A stretch of DNA of 29,346 nucleotides from Priapulus caudatus (taxonomy: Eukaryota > Priapulida > Priapulimorpha > Priapulimorphida > Priapulidae). Where the stretch lies: contig NW_014577728.1 in NCBI RefSeq assembly GCF_000485595.1, forward strand, positions 193,485 through 222,830, read 5' to 3'. A program made the position numbers and the translations under genes. Below, piece after piece: positions 1 through 9,160 of the stretch; within the stretch, counting starts at the first letter, position 1, and every line of letters starts with the position of its first letter. A model generated the notes under the pieces. That model was given only the letters and a program-made list of their open reading frames with translations. It was not told the DNA's origin and did not search any database.

Positions 1-232
1 GGGAGGAGGAGGAGGGGGAGGAGGAGGAGGAGGAGGAGGAAGAGGAGGAGGATGATAAGGAAGAGGAGGAGGAGGAGGAGGAAGAGCAGGAGCAGGAGGA
101 GGAGGATGAGGAGACGGAAGAGGAAGAGGAGGAGGAGGAGGAGGAGGAGGAGAAGAACGAGGAGGAGCATGAGGATGATAAGGAGGAGGAAGAGCAGGAG
201 GAGAAGGATGAGGAGGAGAAGAGGAAACAGAG
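1..232. repeat. Polypurine GGA/GAA microsatellite
   Basis: The plus strand is almost pure purine here, built from GGA with interspersed GAA and a few GATGATAAG and AGCAGG interruptions. It is open in several frames and would translate as Arg/Lys-only protein, which I take as an artefact of composition. Long homopurine tracts with mirror symmetry can form triplex (H-DNA); that is a general property and not something demonstrated here. The window starts inside the tract, so its true length is unknown. Confidence 0.95.
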
Positions 233-923
233 GCTGCGTGGGATGGCAACAAGCAACAGACCGCCGCTCCCCCCGACTACCGCGCCAATAGAGAAATCAC
301 CGACCTGGCGTTTCTCGTGGGAGAAGTGACACTGCCTCTCGTTGCTCACCTTTCCCGCGCGGGCTGTCGAACAGGAAGCTGCTGGCGGTGTAATAATTAT
401 ATAAAATGAGAATAGCAGCCCCCATAAGTTGCCGCCGAGATAGCTTCATACGTCACGCCGACCGAGTCACGACCCGCTGTGTGGCAGAGCGTTGTGAGAT
501 TAGCAGCTGAAAGTTTCCTTCGAGACTGACTGTGTAAATAGCTGGCATTCAACAGTGTTAGGAACAGAAACTCGTTGTCGGTTCACGCGGAGCTTTGGAG
601 TCAGTCCAAACTAACAACTGCCATGCGTAGCGTGTAATAAGAAAACGAATGGCGCGAAAGAGTGCCCCGACCATTATAATTATCATAAATACGGCAATAT
701 AACAAAATAAAAAACACAGAGAATGTAGATTATTACATTTTTTAAATAAAATTAGTGAATACGAGGGATGCAAATAAATGTTTCAGTGAGGAATAAAAGC
801 AATTCGCAAAAAATATAATATATTTTACATAAATTATGAAGGCAAATATTAATAAGAATGACCCGAGCTGTCTCGATATCCAGCACATACATGGCAAATC
901 GTAATGACGCAGAAATGACAACT
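233..923. other. Unique non-coding sequence, nothing recognised
   Basis: Ordinary AT-leaning unique sequence with frequent stops in all frames. I see no splice-bounded exon, TIR or tandem repeat. Short open frames on the minus strand (558-773, 752-961) have no recognisable motif and biased composition. In the inferred context this is intron or intergenic DNA. Confidence 0.6.
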
Positions 924-954
924 GTCACGTGATTCGCCCCAGCACTCACGTGAC
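924..954. promoter_or_regulatory. Inverted pair of GTCACGTGA E-boxes
   Basis: GTCACGTGA at 924-932 and TCACGTGAC at 946-954 are inverted copies separated by 13 bp. Each contains the CACGTG E-box with the GTCA/TGAC flanks preferred by the MITF/TFEB/USF class of bHLH-ZIP factors. Seen: the two motifs and their symmetry. Inferred: possible binding. A related CGTGAC follows at about 965. Two motifs alone do not establish an enhancer. Confidence 0.3.
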
Positions 955-1377
955 GGCTCACTTAAGACGTGACCGCGGATCAATAACGTAATGGAATAGA
1001 ATGAAATACAGGCTAATGCAGAAAAATGCGCGCCGATAGCGGATTCAGCGAACAGGAGAAACGTTGGTATTGTTAACTATACAATATATATGATGTTTAC
1101 GGTTTTGTCGAATCTATCACGTTACACGCGACGTTGATGCTATTTGTTCTAGCTGTCCTGACACGCCATTCATTTTAAAAAACGAGTAAAACTGAAATGC
1201 AGTCTGTTAGCAAGGTTAGGCACAATAGTAAAACTAGTCTAACTCTACACAATTTACCCACGTAATCCGTTGTTATTCCAATGATCACGACTTATAGCAC
1301 CGACGCGATCTCTACCGGACAGCAAAATATTTGGCAGTCTTCAAGCAGTCAGGGCTTCACTTTTACACTGATGTCGC
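955..1377. other. Unique flank 5' of the TTAA element
   Basis: No repeats or coding signals recognised. An open frame (ATG at 1281) runs from here through the left TIR into the P2X7-type frame. The part before 1584 is TIR and flank, not protein-like, so I do not use that start. Confidence 0.55.
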
Positions 1378-1560
1378 TTAAAGGACAATTGAAGTCAAAT
1401 TTTACAACTTCTGTAACGTTTTTATACATAGAAATATATTCAATAACGTATTCCATTTCAAATCCGGCGCCCGCAGTTCAAATCCGCAGTAAAAAACACA
1501 TGAATATTAGTCTAGGTCATGTGACGTCACAGCCCCCTGTTGAAACACGCCATTATGTAA
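1378..1560 (+). repeat. Left terminal inverted repeat
   Basis: Pairs with 2161-2332 from TTAAAGGACAATTG at the tip to CGCCATTATGTAA at the inner end. The left arm is longer by a small insertion around 1485-1500. A perfect cAMP-response palindrome TGACGTCA lies at 1522-1529, conserved in the other arm at 2194-2201. Confidence 0.9.
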
Positions 1561-1583
1561 ACATAGTGCGTGTGGTGTATAAG

Positions 1584-2128
1584 ATGGATACAGAAAGCGA
1601 TAATTTCAATGATTCTAGTGATTACTCAGATGATGATGAAATTTATAGTGATTTACCAGTTGGATATAGGTTTGAGCCTGAATATACACAAGAAGAAATT
1701 GAGGAGAATCGTCTGAAAAAGCAACGCGAAGAGTCGGCACACACTTCTCGAGAATCAGAACAGTCACAATTCATGGCGGAATGGAAGCTTCGGTACCAGA
1801 TAGACTGTAGACAAATACTGGTGTTCGTGTAGTGTTTGTGAATTAATGAGTACGGCACCCTGAATGTATATGCTGCCATGAGAATGAGAAGACCAGGGTT
1901 ATTGTAGACCAGTTCGACGCTAAACCAGGTGAGGCATGCGAGTACACTGATCACCGGCTTATCACGCTCGTCAGAATCACATGTATCTGTACATGTACAA
2001 ACATCTCTACGCAAGTCATGTACATATACCGTAATGCATTATCCACACAGGTAATATGTATGTACATAAAATATAAGTACATTTACAGGCTACATGTTTT
2101 TGTATGCTGTAACAATACTTTCACCTAG
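1584..2128 (+). pseudogene. P2X7 receptor cytoplasmic (P2RX7_C, ballast-type) domain, frameshifted
   Basis: From ATG 1584 the frame gives an acidic Asp/Ser/Glu N-terminus (SDYSDDDEIYSD) followed by GYRFEPEYTQEEIEE. This is the Phe-Glu-Pro-Glu-Tyr-Thr-x-Glu-Glu signature that precedes the zinc-binding part in many invertebrate P2X7-like proteins. The frame stops at 1832. The next piece, DKYWCSCSVCELMSTAP (1810-1860), lies in another frame. ECICCHE plus about 85 residues, ending at the stop at 2126-2128, lies in the third. Together they show the ordered Cys pattern W-C-x-C-x2-C ... E-C-x-C-C of the P2X7 C-terminal domain. In vertebrates this domain is the intracellular ballast of the P2X7 ion channel; its role in such invertebrate copies is unknown. 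The later conserved C-terminal half is missing. The second frameshift is explained by one extra C at 1858-1860, so decay or sequencing error are both possible. No P2X transmembrane segments are present. Confidence 0.8.
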
Positions 2129-2160
2129 CATAACATATACTAGCGTGTTAGCACTGTTAC

Positions 2161-2332
2161 GCTATATAATGGCGGTTTCACATTTGGGGCTTGTGACGTC
2201 ACATGACCTAGATTAATAATCATGTGTTTCTTACAAATTGGGCGCCGGATTTGAATGTAATACGTATTTGAATGTATTTCTATGTTAAAAACGTTACAGA
2301 AGTTATAAAATTTGACTTCAATTGTCCTTTAA
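2161..2332 (-). repeat. Right terminal inverted repeat
   Basis: Reverse complement of the left arm, ending CAATTGTCCT followed by TTAA. It contains TGACGTCA at 2194-2201. The inner end GCTATATAATGGCGGTTTCA matches the left inner end AACACGCCATTATGTAA allowing mismatches. Confidence 0.9.
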
Positions 2333-2380
2333 GACTTTTCCCAATCTCTGCTCCATCTTCCACGACTTCTCCCTCTCTAT

Positions 2381-2404
2381 CACGCACGCACGCACGCACG
2401 CATG

Positions 2405-2475
<71 letters not shown>
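2381..2475. repeat. (CACG)n then (CA)n microsatellite
   Basis: About 25 bp of CACG/CGCA tetranucleotides runs directly into about 65 bp of pure CA dinucleotide. It lies 48 bp from the end of the TTAA element. Purine-pyrimidine alternation makes it Z-DNA-prone. All open frames across it are Thr-His or Cys-Val repeats. Confidence 0.97.
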
Positions 2476-2478
<3 letters not shown>

Positions 2479-2948
2479 TCTGTCTCTCCCTTCCTCATTC
2501 CTTCTTTCTCCCTCTCTTTCTCAGCTGGACAGATCTTTACACCCTACCTATACTTATATGTGGCTTACGCGCTACAAATTAAAATTGTTTCATTCGTCAT
2601 CGGCCTTAGTTATAATCACCGCGTACCGGCGAGAAAATCACTTGAGCGTGGAGACGCCGTCACGGTAAAGGTTAAAAGGGCGCGTAGCGGAGCGCCCCTG
2701 TCGCGGAAGACTGACTGACCTTTAACAAACGCTGCACCAACCGACTTTATCACTAACCTAACAGATTGACATGGGGACGGGAAACGCGTACAGCTTTAAT
2801 CAATCTGCAATCAGCTCGACCCCTATATCCGTCCGTATATACTCGACACACGCACGCTCTACTCCATGCACGGGGTAAAATAAGTGCAAGTCAAGGCACT
2901 GACTTCCACAGCTAACATGTATAGAGTTTGTACTGCCAGACTTCGCAA
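2476..2948. other. Unique sequence, nothing recognised
   Basis: CT-rich for the first ~50 bp, then mixed sequence. GGGCGCGTAGCGGAGCGCCC at 2678-2697 is a small GC-rich imperfect hairpin. No exon or element seen. Confidence 0.5.
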
Positions 2949-3185
2949 TACAGTGGACCCCCAAGATACGAATTTAATTCGTTCCACATATTTCTTCGTA
3001 TCTCGAAAAATTCGAATATCGAACCCTATATAGGACGTACAACGCTGTATTACGATTAGCTAATTCGTAAGACGTTCGTGTGTTGAATTTTATTCGTTTG
3101 TCGGATACATTACGTTCAACGGGAGGTCGTTCGTATCTCGAAAAATTCGTATGTCGAGCCGTTCGTATCTCGGGGGTCCACTGTA
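2949..3185. mobile_element. pogo/Tc1-type MITE with TA target duplication
   Basis: CAGTGGACCCCCAAGATACG starts at 2951 and its reverse complement, with one mismatch, ends at 3183. TA dinucleotides at 2949-2950 and 3184-3185 fit a Tc1/mariner/pogo TA duplication. The 233-bp body has no transposase. Sub-terminal copies of TTCGTATCTCGAAAAATTCG at about 2995 and 3130 add internal symmetry. AATTTAATTCGTTCC next to the left tip resembles pogo/Tigger-type termini from memory. The family name is inferred; the TIR and TA are seen. Confidence 0.88.
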
Positions 3186-3580
3186 TAGTTATATACTCGT
3201 AAAACACTGTATGAAACTGCACCACAGGGATCTTACCGTAACCAAGCACGATATCTGTTTCAATGTAACATATTTTTCTGAAGAACCAATCGAGGAAACA
3301 ACGACGAAGGATCCTCGGGAGGGTTAGACAATAGGAAAGGGCGGAGCGACCGATAACAAGAAAACAAGGCATTCTAAAGCTAATTGAAATACGACATCGA
3401 TGGAAACACGTTACAAGGAATGGGAAAACACAACAAAAAGCAATAGAACTCGCACGAACGTTCATTCTAATAGATAATCAACAAGAGAAGGCGACAGCCT
3501 CCGTAGCAGCTCGTTCGGGGAATAACTCACACTAGGTCCGAGTAAAGAAACCCCGACCATGGCTTCCCGTGCCCGACCCT
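3186..3580. other. Unique sequence, nothing recognised
   Basis: A minus-strand open frame spans 2974-3465, but its C-terminal part is the MITE. Its N-terminal part (around SIAFCCVFPFLVTCF) shows no family motif. I regard it as chance. Confidence 0.5.
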
Positions 3581-3672
3581 TATATTGCATCGAGCCTGCA
3601 ACGATTGGGACAGCTTGAAACGCTGATGCATCTCACCGCATCGTGCCAGCGTGTTGTGACACATATACGCAG
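3579..3672 (+). repeat. Diverged ~95-bp direct repeat, copy 1
   Basis: Shares TTGCATC, AGCCTGCA, GGGACAGCT, GCTGATGCATC and GCATCGTGCCAGCGTGTTGT with 3873-3972. The copies lie about 292 bp apart in the same orientation. It could be a remnant of a tandem repeat or two copies of a short interspersed element. No coding potential seen. Confidence 0.8.
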
Positions 3673-3872
3673 GTAAAACCCTTTACATTACATAGATACC
3701 CCGCGATATTTATCTGGAGTTCCGTCACTTCTGTGTGAAATTTGACGTACCGTTTCTGACATTTTATAAAGTTAAAATAAAAAATCGCTTAAAAATGAAA
3801 ATGAAATAAAATTTCAAAATGAAAACCAAAACCCGCAAATCCGCGAATCCGCGGAAAATTCTCATGCCTGTA

Positions 3873-3972
3873 ACATTGCATCAAGCCTGCATCAATGGGG
3901 ACAGCTGGAAATGCTGATGCATCATGACCGTCATGATGACGCATCGTGCCAGCGTGTTGTAACACATCTACG
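3873..3972 (+). repeat. Diverged ~95-bp direct repeat, copy 2
   Basis: Second copy, with a small insertion that creates the local palindrome ATGACCGTCATGATGACGCAT. The AT-rich spacer between copies ends in AAATCCGCGAATCCGCGGAAAATT. Confidence 0.8.
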
Positions 3973-4053
3973 TCGACTCGTATACGTGCAGCCAGCTAGA
4001 TGGCTGGCACGCAACTAACTTCATACACGGCGAAATACGCATACATCCGATGT

Positions 4054-4549
4054 TTAAAGGCTCACAATGCGCATCCAAACGCTAATTTCTCCAGTACTAG
4101 ACTAGCAAATACTTCGTGTCATGCATAATCATACTACCTTATGGCAAAATAAACTCTAGTTCCTCCCATTTCACTGCGCGTTGTCTTATAAAAAGAATTT
4201 TGAAAATACCTCCAATGTTGTTGAAATTCTCCGATGTTGTTGACAGTTTCCCCAATCTCCAAGCAACCGTGCAGCGGTGCCGCGGTACAGCGGTACGGGC
4301 GCAGCAAAGATAAAAACATGTGACGTCACGTCACCACTTCGAGGCTATTTTGTTTGGGAAACAGTCGGCGTTTGCGCCAGAATGCCAGTTTTCTCACCTC
4401 TTTCTTGTGGGTTTTAAGCAAACGCGCAGTGAAATGGGAGCAACTAGAGTTTATTTTGTCATAAGGTAGTGTGATTATGCATGACACGAAGTATTTGCTA
4501 GTCTAGTACTAGAGAAATTAGCGTTTGGATGCGCATTGTGAGCCTTTAA
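4054..4549. mobile_element. Second TTAA-flanked MITE with ~130-bp TIRs
   Basis: TTAA at 4054-4057 is followed by AGGCTCACAATGCGCATCC. The reverse complement precedes TTAA at 4546-4549. The arms (4058-4185 and 4417-4545) differ at only a few positions and share CTAGACTAGCAAATACTTCG. The interior carries ATGTGACGTCACGTCACC (TGACGTCA at 4321-4328) and no transposase. TTAA plus AGG tips and an internal TGACGTCA match the 1378-2332 element, suggesting the same superfamily. ATACACGGCGAA just outside the left TTAA matches, inverted, sequence just outside the right TTAA. The true edges could therefore lie ~20-30 bp further out, in which case TTAA would not be the target duplication. Confidence 0.87.
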
Positions 4550-5480
4550 GCGCAGACGAGATTCGCCGTGTATTCCAATATTGCCACACGCAGCTTCACT
4601 AGCAGAAAACCGGACTACTCTCCATCCCACGTTCAGGGAGTGGGGGCGATCATGCGTCGTAGCAACTGTCGTAGAACGACCGTGACCAAACATCCGCGTA
4701 ACGCACATCACACTCGCTTCCAATAAGGCAGCCCTCACAATGCCAAGTCGACAAGCAATAATAAAAAAGGGGCAGAAAGAAAGTTGCTGCTGCAGCGCCT
4801 GCCGCCGCCATGCGGCTTGCCAGTATCGACCAGCGGCAGGTATATTTTAATAGCTCCACACAATGCTGCTTCCCATCACCGTCTCCTGAATGAAACTACG
4901 CTCTAATGGCCGTCGAAGTAAAAAACAAGTTGCTTCGAACTTTGGAGAAACGTGACTTTCTCTGAGGTCGCTGTTGCACGCCTACTCCATTTAGTTGCAG
5001 AACAGCTTTGCTGTTTTAGACACGCACGCACACACGCACGCACTTCACTTCTGTCTCGAGACACAAAGTATATTTCATACGTAGAAGATTACGCACTTAG
5101 GTCCACGCAGGCTTTAAAGATTTCAAACGCATTCATAGCTACTTCGTCCGATTCCGGTATAATGAGATGTGTTATATGACCGTGACAACATCAAATAAGA
5201 AAATCACGCCGTCAAAGACACCGCCGTCTGGTCTGCGGAAAATTGATTCCGTCAGCATGGCTTGACAATACCGTAATTTTACCGGATCAAAGTCGAATCG
5301 GATATATATGAAAGCGAATGGTTAATTAAATGTGTAATAAACTTGTCGTATATTATAAGCTGATTAGTTAGGAACGCTTGGCTCGATGCTTGACGCAATC
5401 ATCCTGTTCCCCGCCAAGGACAATTTCTACGGCAGTGATTGATCGCACAAAACCCGATTCTTCTGAGACACAAGAACAAT
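4550..5480. other. Unique sequence, nothing recognised
   Basis: Mixed composition with a short CACG run at about 5021-5041. Frames at 4475-4738 and 4650-4859 (minus) and 4952-5179 (plus) lack motifs or splice support. Confidence 0.5.
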
Positions 5481-5499
5481 ACATCGCATATCTATTCCA

Positions 5500-5587
5500 T
5501 ATAGAGAGAGATACTAGAGAGACTTACTATAGATACATACTATAGAGAGAGGGAGAGCGAGAGAGAGAGCGAGAGCGAGAGAGAGAA
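5500..5587. repeat. GA-rich microsatellite with TATAG interruptions
   Basis: AGAGAG runs are broken by ACTATAGATACATA segments, then change to GAGAGAGCGAGAGC. It is a homopurine-rich tract related in composition to 5866-5990. Confidence 0.9.
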
Positions 5588-5865
5588 TGATATTATAGGT
5601 TATAGACAAGTAGTCATGCGTGTATTAATAGACGCGTGTATGTGATAGCAAAGTCATACAAACGTCATAGTGACGGAAACGCGAACAGCAACGCACGACA
5701 TTTATTTTTACATTCGCGTCAACCCACGAACCTGCGGACAGAGTTTTAACTGCGCAGACGGGTTGCTCTGCGTACCGGGAGTAGTCTGATGTGATTATAA
5801 ACTGTATTGCATCCACGTACGAAAGCCTCAAAGAGTCTAAACTCGACGTGAACTTCCAAAGAGAC

Positions 5866-5990
5866 CAAGAGAGATAGACAGAGAGAAGGAAGAAAGACAG
5901 ACAGAGAGAATGGAGAGCGAGATAGACGGAGAGGGAGAGAGATAGCCAGAGAGAAGAGAGAGCGAGATAGACAGAGAGAAGGGAGAGTGT
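5866..5990. repeat. Degenerate GA minisatellite (GATAGACAGAGAGAAG-like unit)
   Basis: Repeats of AGATAGACAGAGAGAAGG with substitutions occupy this stretch. Minus-strand frames across it are Ser-Leu repeats and are rejected as genes. Confidence 0.85.
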
Positions 5991-6028
5991 GGACCAACGT
6001 GACGACATCGCGGCGCACACTTTACTAG

Positions 6029-6196
6029 GATGTGTGTGCAGCGGATCGCTCAGTACAGACCGCCTCTACGGTGTGTGTGCAGCGGATCGCCCAGTACAGA
6101 CCGCCTCTACGGTGTGTGTGTGCAGCGGATCGCCCAGTACAGACCGCCTCTACGGTGTGTGTGCAGCGGATCCCACAGTACAGACCGCCTCTACGG
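6029..6196. repeat. 41-43-bp minisatellite, four copies
   Basis: Four near-identical units combine a (GT)3-5 run, GCAGCGGATCGCCCAGTACA and GACCGCCTCTACG. Length differs by the number of GT steps, typical of slippage. The last unit has GATCCCACAG in place of GATCGCCCAG. Overlapping open frames repeat VCSGSPSTDRLYG and are artefacts. Confidence 0.95.
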
Positions 6197-7222
6197 GACG
6201 CGAATTCGTCTGCCACTACCCCTTGAGTGTTCGATCAGCCTACCACTCGATGCTATAAAGTTACTTGTTTCCTCGTCATGTTCGAGTCTTCGTCAGGTTC
6301 TTCTACCTCTGTGAAACTGATACGCGGGTCTAATTATATGCTACTAGTCTACCAAGCTAGCGCAGCAGTGCGAAGATTTGCTATCATAGGTATACAGTTA
6401 GGTTAATAAGGCCTAATTTTATACTTTTGATTTCGATTAGAGTCGCGGAAGCTTTATATTCATGGTTAGGATTCAAGTTAGCGGTAACGGTAAGGTGGGA
6501 TTAATGGATACTGATTAAAGTTGAAACACGTTAGATTTGTGAGAAGAATTAGGCCTAGATTTTGGTTTACAGTTGATGTTCAGATGACGGCCACGGGTAA
6601 CTACACATCTCTCATAACCATAACCATTAGAAATCAATTAGTTATATCCCGTACAGACTGCAAATTTGATCCTATCTCAAACTGGTCCGGGTCAGGCGCG
6701 CGCTAAATTTTTGGATTGTGTACACGCTATCCAGGGCTACAGCCGCGCTAATCCGGACTAAGTTAGCTCCGTAAATAAAGGTGGGCCAGGGCCGCCTTTA
6801 GGTGATGGAATTCCAGTTATGACAAAATTATATACTCTCTTCCCCCTGAGATTAATTAAGTCGTGGAACAACGTATCTCGCGCGTATCCATTTGCGTCAC
6901 GCCTTCGACACAAACAAGCGGTTCTATATTGACGCCTATCTCAAAAAGGCGCTGAAGAGTGGCATTATGTGACGAGCACTATATCTGCCACGCAACAGCT
7001 GTTATCACACGACGCTGTCAGCTGTCAGCTGTCATGCGTTATAGAGCGGCGGTCAAATATCAACCCGAGAGAATTAATGCCCACTATCGCATCATCGCGT
7101 GGCTATCTGTAGCCGCGACGCTGCGATGGGCTTCCTACATAGATATCTTCACAAAGGTTCGCTTCTATACGTCCAGTAGCATTGCCTGACATGAGTCAAT
7201 ACCGCACAGACCGGGTCCCACT
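6197..7222. other. Unique sequence, nothing recognised
   Basis: No exon or element found. AAGGCCTAATT near 6410 and AATTAGGCCT near 6548 are a short inverted pair. At about 7015-7035 the heptamer GCTGTCA is repeated three times, giving CAGCTG E-box and CTGTCA (TALE homeodomain-like) overlaps. No function can be claimed. Confidence 0.5.
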
Positions 7223-7395
7223 TAGCAACTATCAGATGTAGCAACCCAGTAACTATCAGATGTAGTAACAGCGCCCAGCAACTATCAGATGTAGTAACAG
7301 CGACACAGCAACTATCAGATGTAGTAGCAGCGACACAGCAACTATCAGATGTAGTAACAGCGACACAGCAACTATCAGATGTAGTAGCAGCGACC
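7223..7395. repeat. 30-bp minisatellite, about 5.7 copies
   Basis: The unit is AGCAACTATCAGATGTAGTA plus ACAGCGACAC. Units alternate between GTAGTAACAG and GTAGTAGCAG variants, suggesting growth by two-unit steps. The first units are shorter. The frame on the minus strand (VAVTTSDSCC repeats) is an artefact of the 30-bp period. Confidence 0.95.
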
Positions 7396-8474
7396 CAATA
7401 CCTGGCACATGTACTAATAGCGACTGTCACATGTCCAATCACACCAATCCTGCGACTGTTATATGCGATTTCATCATATGGAAAACAGTGATTTAACACA
7501 CATTGAAAAATAGTCATCAATTATTACTGGAAAAAGGGAAGACACTTCCATATACATAAGAAACGAATTAAACTAGTGGCTGCCACGTGTATACTATAAT
7601 AACGCCAGAGACTGTCGCGAAGCATTCGGGACAACACGACGCATGCGCACACATGAAACACAAGCAACTGCCAAAACAATTCAGTCAGTTGCAATTGCAT
7701 ATTGCTTTAGCAGACGCGTCAAAATGATGACTTCATTCTGAGACAGCAATACTGACCGCCATTGCTGAGTTAGATGGGCTTACTATACAGTTGCTAACCG
7801 CGCCTCCGATATACCGCAGAGCAGAACTACAATATTGATTTCACCAGCTTAACTGGCAACTCTTATACAAGCTACTCTCATTCTTCTTCACTTTGGTCGA
7901 ATACTCTATCCCGCCAACCTAAAACGCCCATTACATACGCAGGACCTTTGAGGCTTCGGCAGATCGCATTCTCGATTGCGAGAAATCACGAGAATTTTAG
8001 TAGACTCCCACAATTCCATTATCCTGTACGAAATTGCACCGTAGCTGATAAGGTGTCGGCGCGAGAGCGGCATGTGGGCGCCCGACTAAAACTACGGACA
8101 TGCGTGCAACGATACACGCGGAAGGCGCGCCTAAGCCAGCGCGATTTCCTTCCGCACGGGATTCGTGATTTTGACGGACGACCAGCCTTTCCGTTATCGA
8201 TGGGAATTCAAATTGTTTTCCGATTCTGCTACAGCCGCGTGCTTATTACTGTGTGGCTCGCACTGCATGCCTAGCTCACTCAGCCTAGCAATACATTAGC
8301 AACACCACAGCAACATTCGTTGGTAGTTCGCAGGTTCACCTCTGATCAAGCAATGGAAGAAACGATTCGTTTCACAGCACGCATCCGTTTTCATTCCCAA
8401 TCACCTTGCAGCGACCGACGGTGGCCTTGCACGTCCAGCGGCGGTATAACTGGTTTATAATTTCCCACCTTCCC
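7396..8474. other. Unique sequence, nothing recognised
   Basis: About 1 kb of mixed sequence. The open frame at 7948-8274 (108 codons) has no recognisable domain and no splice or initiation context that distinguishes it from chance. Confidence 0.5.
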
Positions 8475-8496
8475 GCTAATTGAGGAGTAAATTAGC
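8475..8496. promoter_or_regulatory. Palindromic pair of TAATT homeodomain-type sites
   Basis: GCTAATT (8475-8481) and AATTAGC (8490-8496) form a perfect inverted pair with an 8-bp spacer. Flanking CCCACC and GGGTGGG extend the symmetry imperfectly. The hairpin is visible; homeodomain binding is inferred from the TAAT core only. Confidence 0.25.
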
Positions 8497-8790
8497 TGGG
8501 TGGGGATCCATCGCCCGCATAGAGAGCGGTTTATACCGTAGACGAGCGCGCTCGAGAATAATAACCGCGATAATGGCGGGTAACCACGTGCGTACATCGT
8601 CCAATCGGCGACCGCTGCTATGGATAGCGATAATTAAATGTATCAAACGCGCGCGTGCTCTTGGTGTTTTATTATTTATTTTATTATGGGAACGTGTTGG
8701 ACGAACAGCGAATGTTTATATGCCGCCCGTGGGAAATGTTTTGCGTTCGCGATGCTTGTCAGAACTGACTACAGATTGCGCTGATTGCTA
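8497..8790. other. Unique sequence, nothing recognised
   Basis: CpG-containing sequence followed by an AT-rich TTTATTATTTATTTTATT stretch near 8665. No coding evidence. Confidence 0.45.
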
Positions 8791-8794
8791 ATGC

Positions 8795-8852
8795 TCACAG
8801 TTGCTGCAGTACAGTTGATGTTGTTTTTACAGCTGCCACTGCGGTGGTTGCA

Positions 8853-8883
<31 letters not shown>

Positions 8884-8989
8884 ATATTATTGTTGGTAGT
8901 GTTGCTGTTAATGTTGTTGTTGTTGTTGTTGTTGTTGTTGCTGTTGTTTGGTTTTTGTTGCTGTTACTGATGATGCTGTTGCTGTTGCA

Positions 8990-9021
<32 letters not shown>

Positions 9022-9160
9022 TTGTTTCTACTGTTTCTACCACTGTTGTTGATACTGCTGCTGCTGTTGTTGTTGTTGTTATCGTTTTCCTCATTGCTTC
9101 TGCTGATGTTGTTGTTGTTGCTTCTGGAACTGTTGTTGCTGTTGCTTCTCGTCTTATTTC
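8795..9160. repeat. Degenerate TGT/CTG trinucleotide array
   Basis: Runs of CTG, TGA and TGT follow one another, for example (CTG)5-(ATG)3 near 8860 and (TGT)9 near 8910, with further TGT blocks to 9140. All three plus frames and the complement are open or nearly so, producing poly-Leu, poly-Val or poly-Thr. I treat these as repeat artefacts. Confidence 0.95.

Larger units (their letters stand above)
1378..2332. mobile_element. TTAA-flanked TIR transposon carrying a P2X7-type domain
   Basis: The segment between TTAA at 1378-1381 and TTAA at 2329-2332 begins AGGACAATTGAAGTCAAA and ends with its reverse complement. The inverted arms continue for about 175 bp with scattered substitutions and small indels, including AACTTCTGTAACGTTTTT, AAATCCGGCGCCC and TAGGTCATGTGACGTCAC in both. 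The ~600-bp interior holds a degraded P2X7-type cytoplasmic domain, starting 24 bp inside the left arm, and no visible transposase. TTAA target duplications are known for the piggyBac and Kolobok superfamilies. AGG at the tip does not fit the usual CCY piggyBac start, so Kolobok-like is my guess. It is probably non-autonomous and decayed. The exact edge is uncertain because flanks next to TTAA also share a few bases. Confidence 0.87.

Noticed and set aside
1480-1500. GTTCAAATCC resembling a tRNA B-box
   Set aside because: No A-box, no acceptor or anticodon stem, and it lies in the TIR.
1281-1583. N-terminal extension of the P2X7-type frame
   Set aside because: This part is flank and left TIR, not protein-like. 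The acidic start typical of the domain begins at ATG 1584.
7223-7395. Possible CRISPR array (30-bp repeats)
   Set aside because: No unique spacers between units and a eukaryotic context; a plain tandem repeat.
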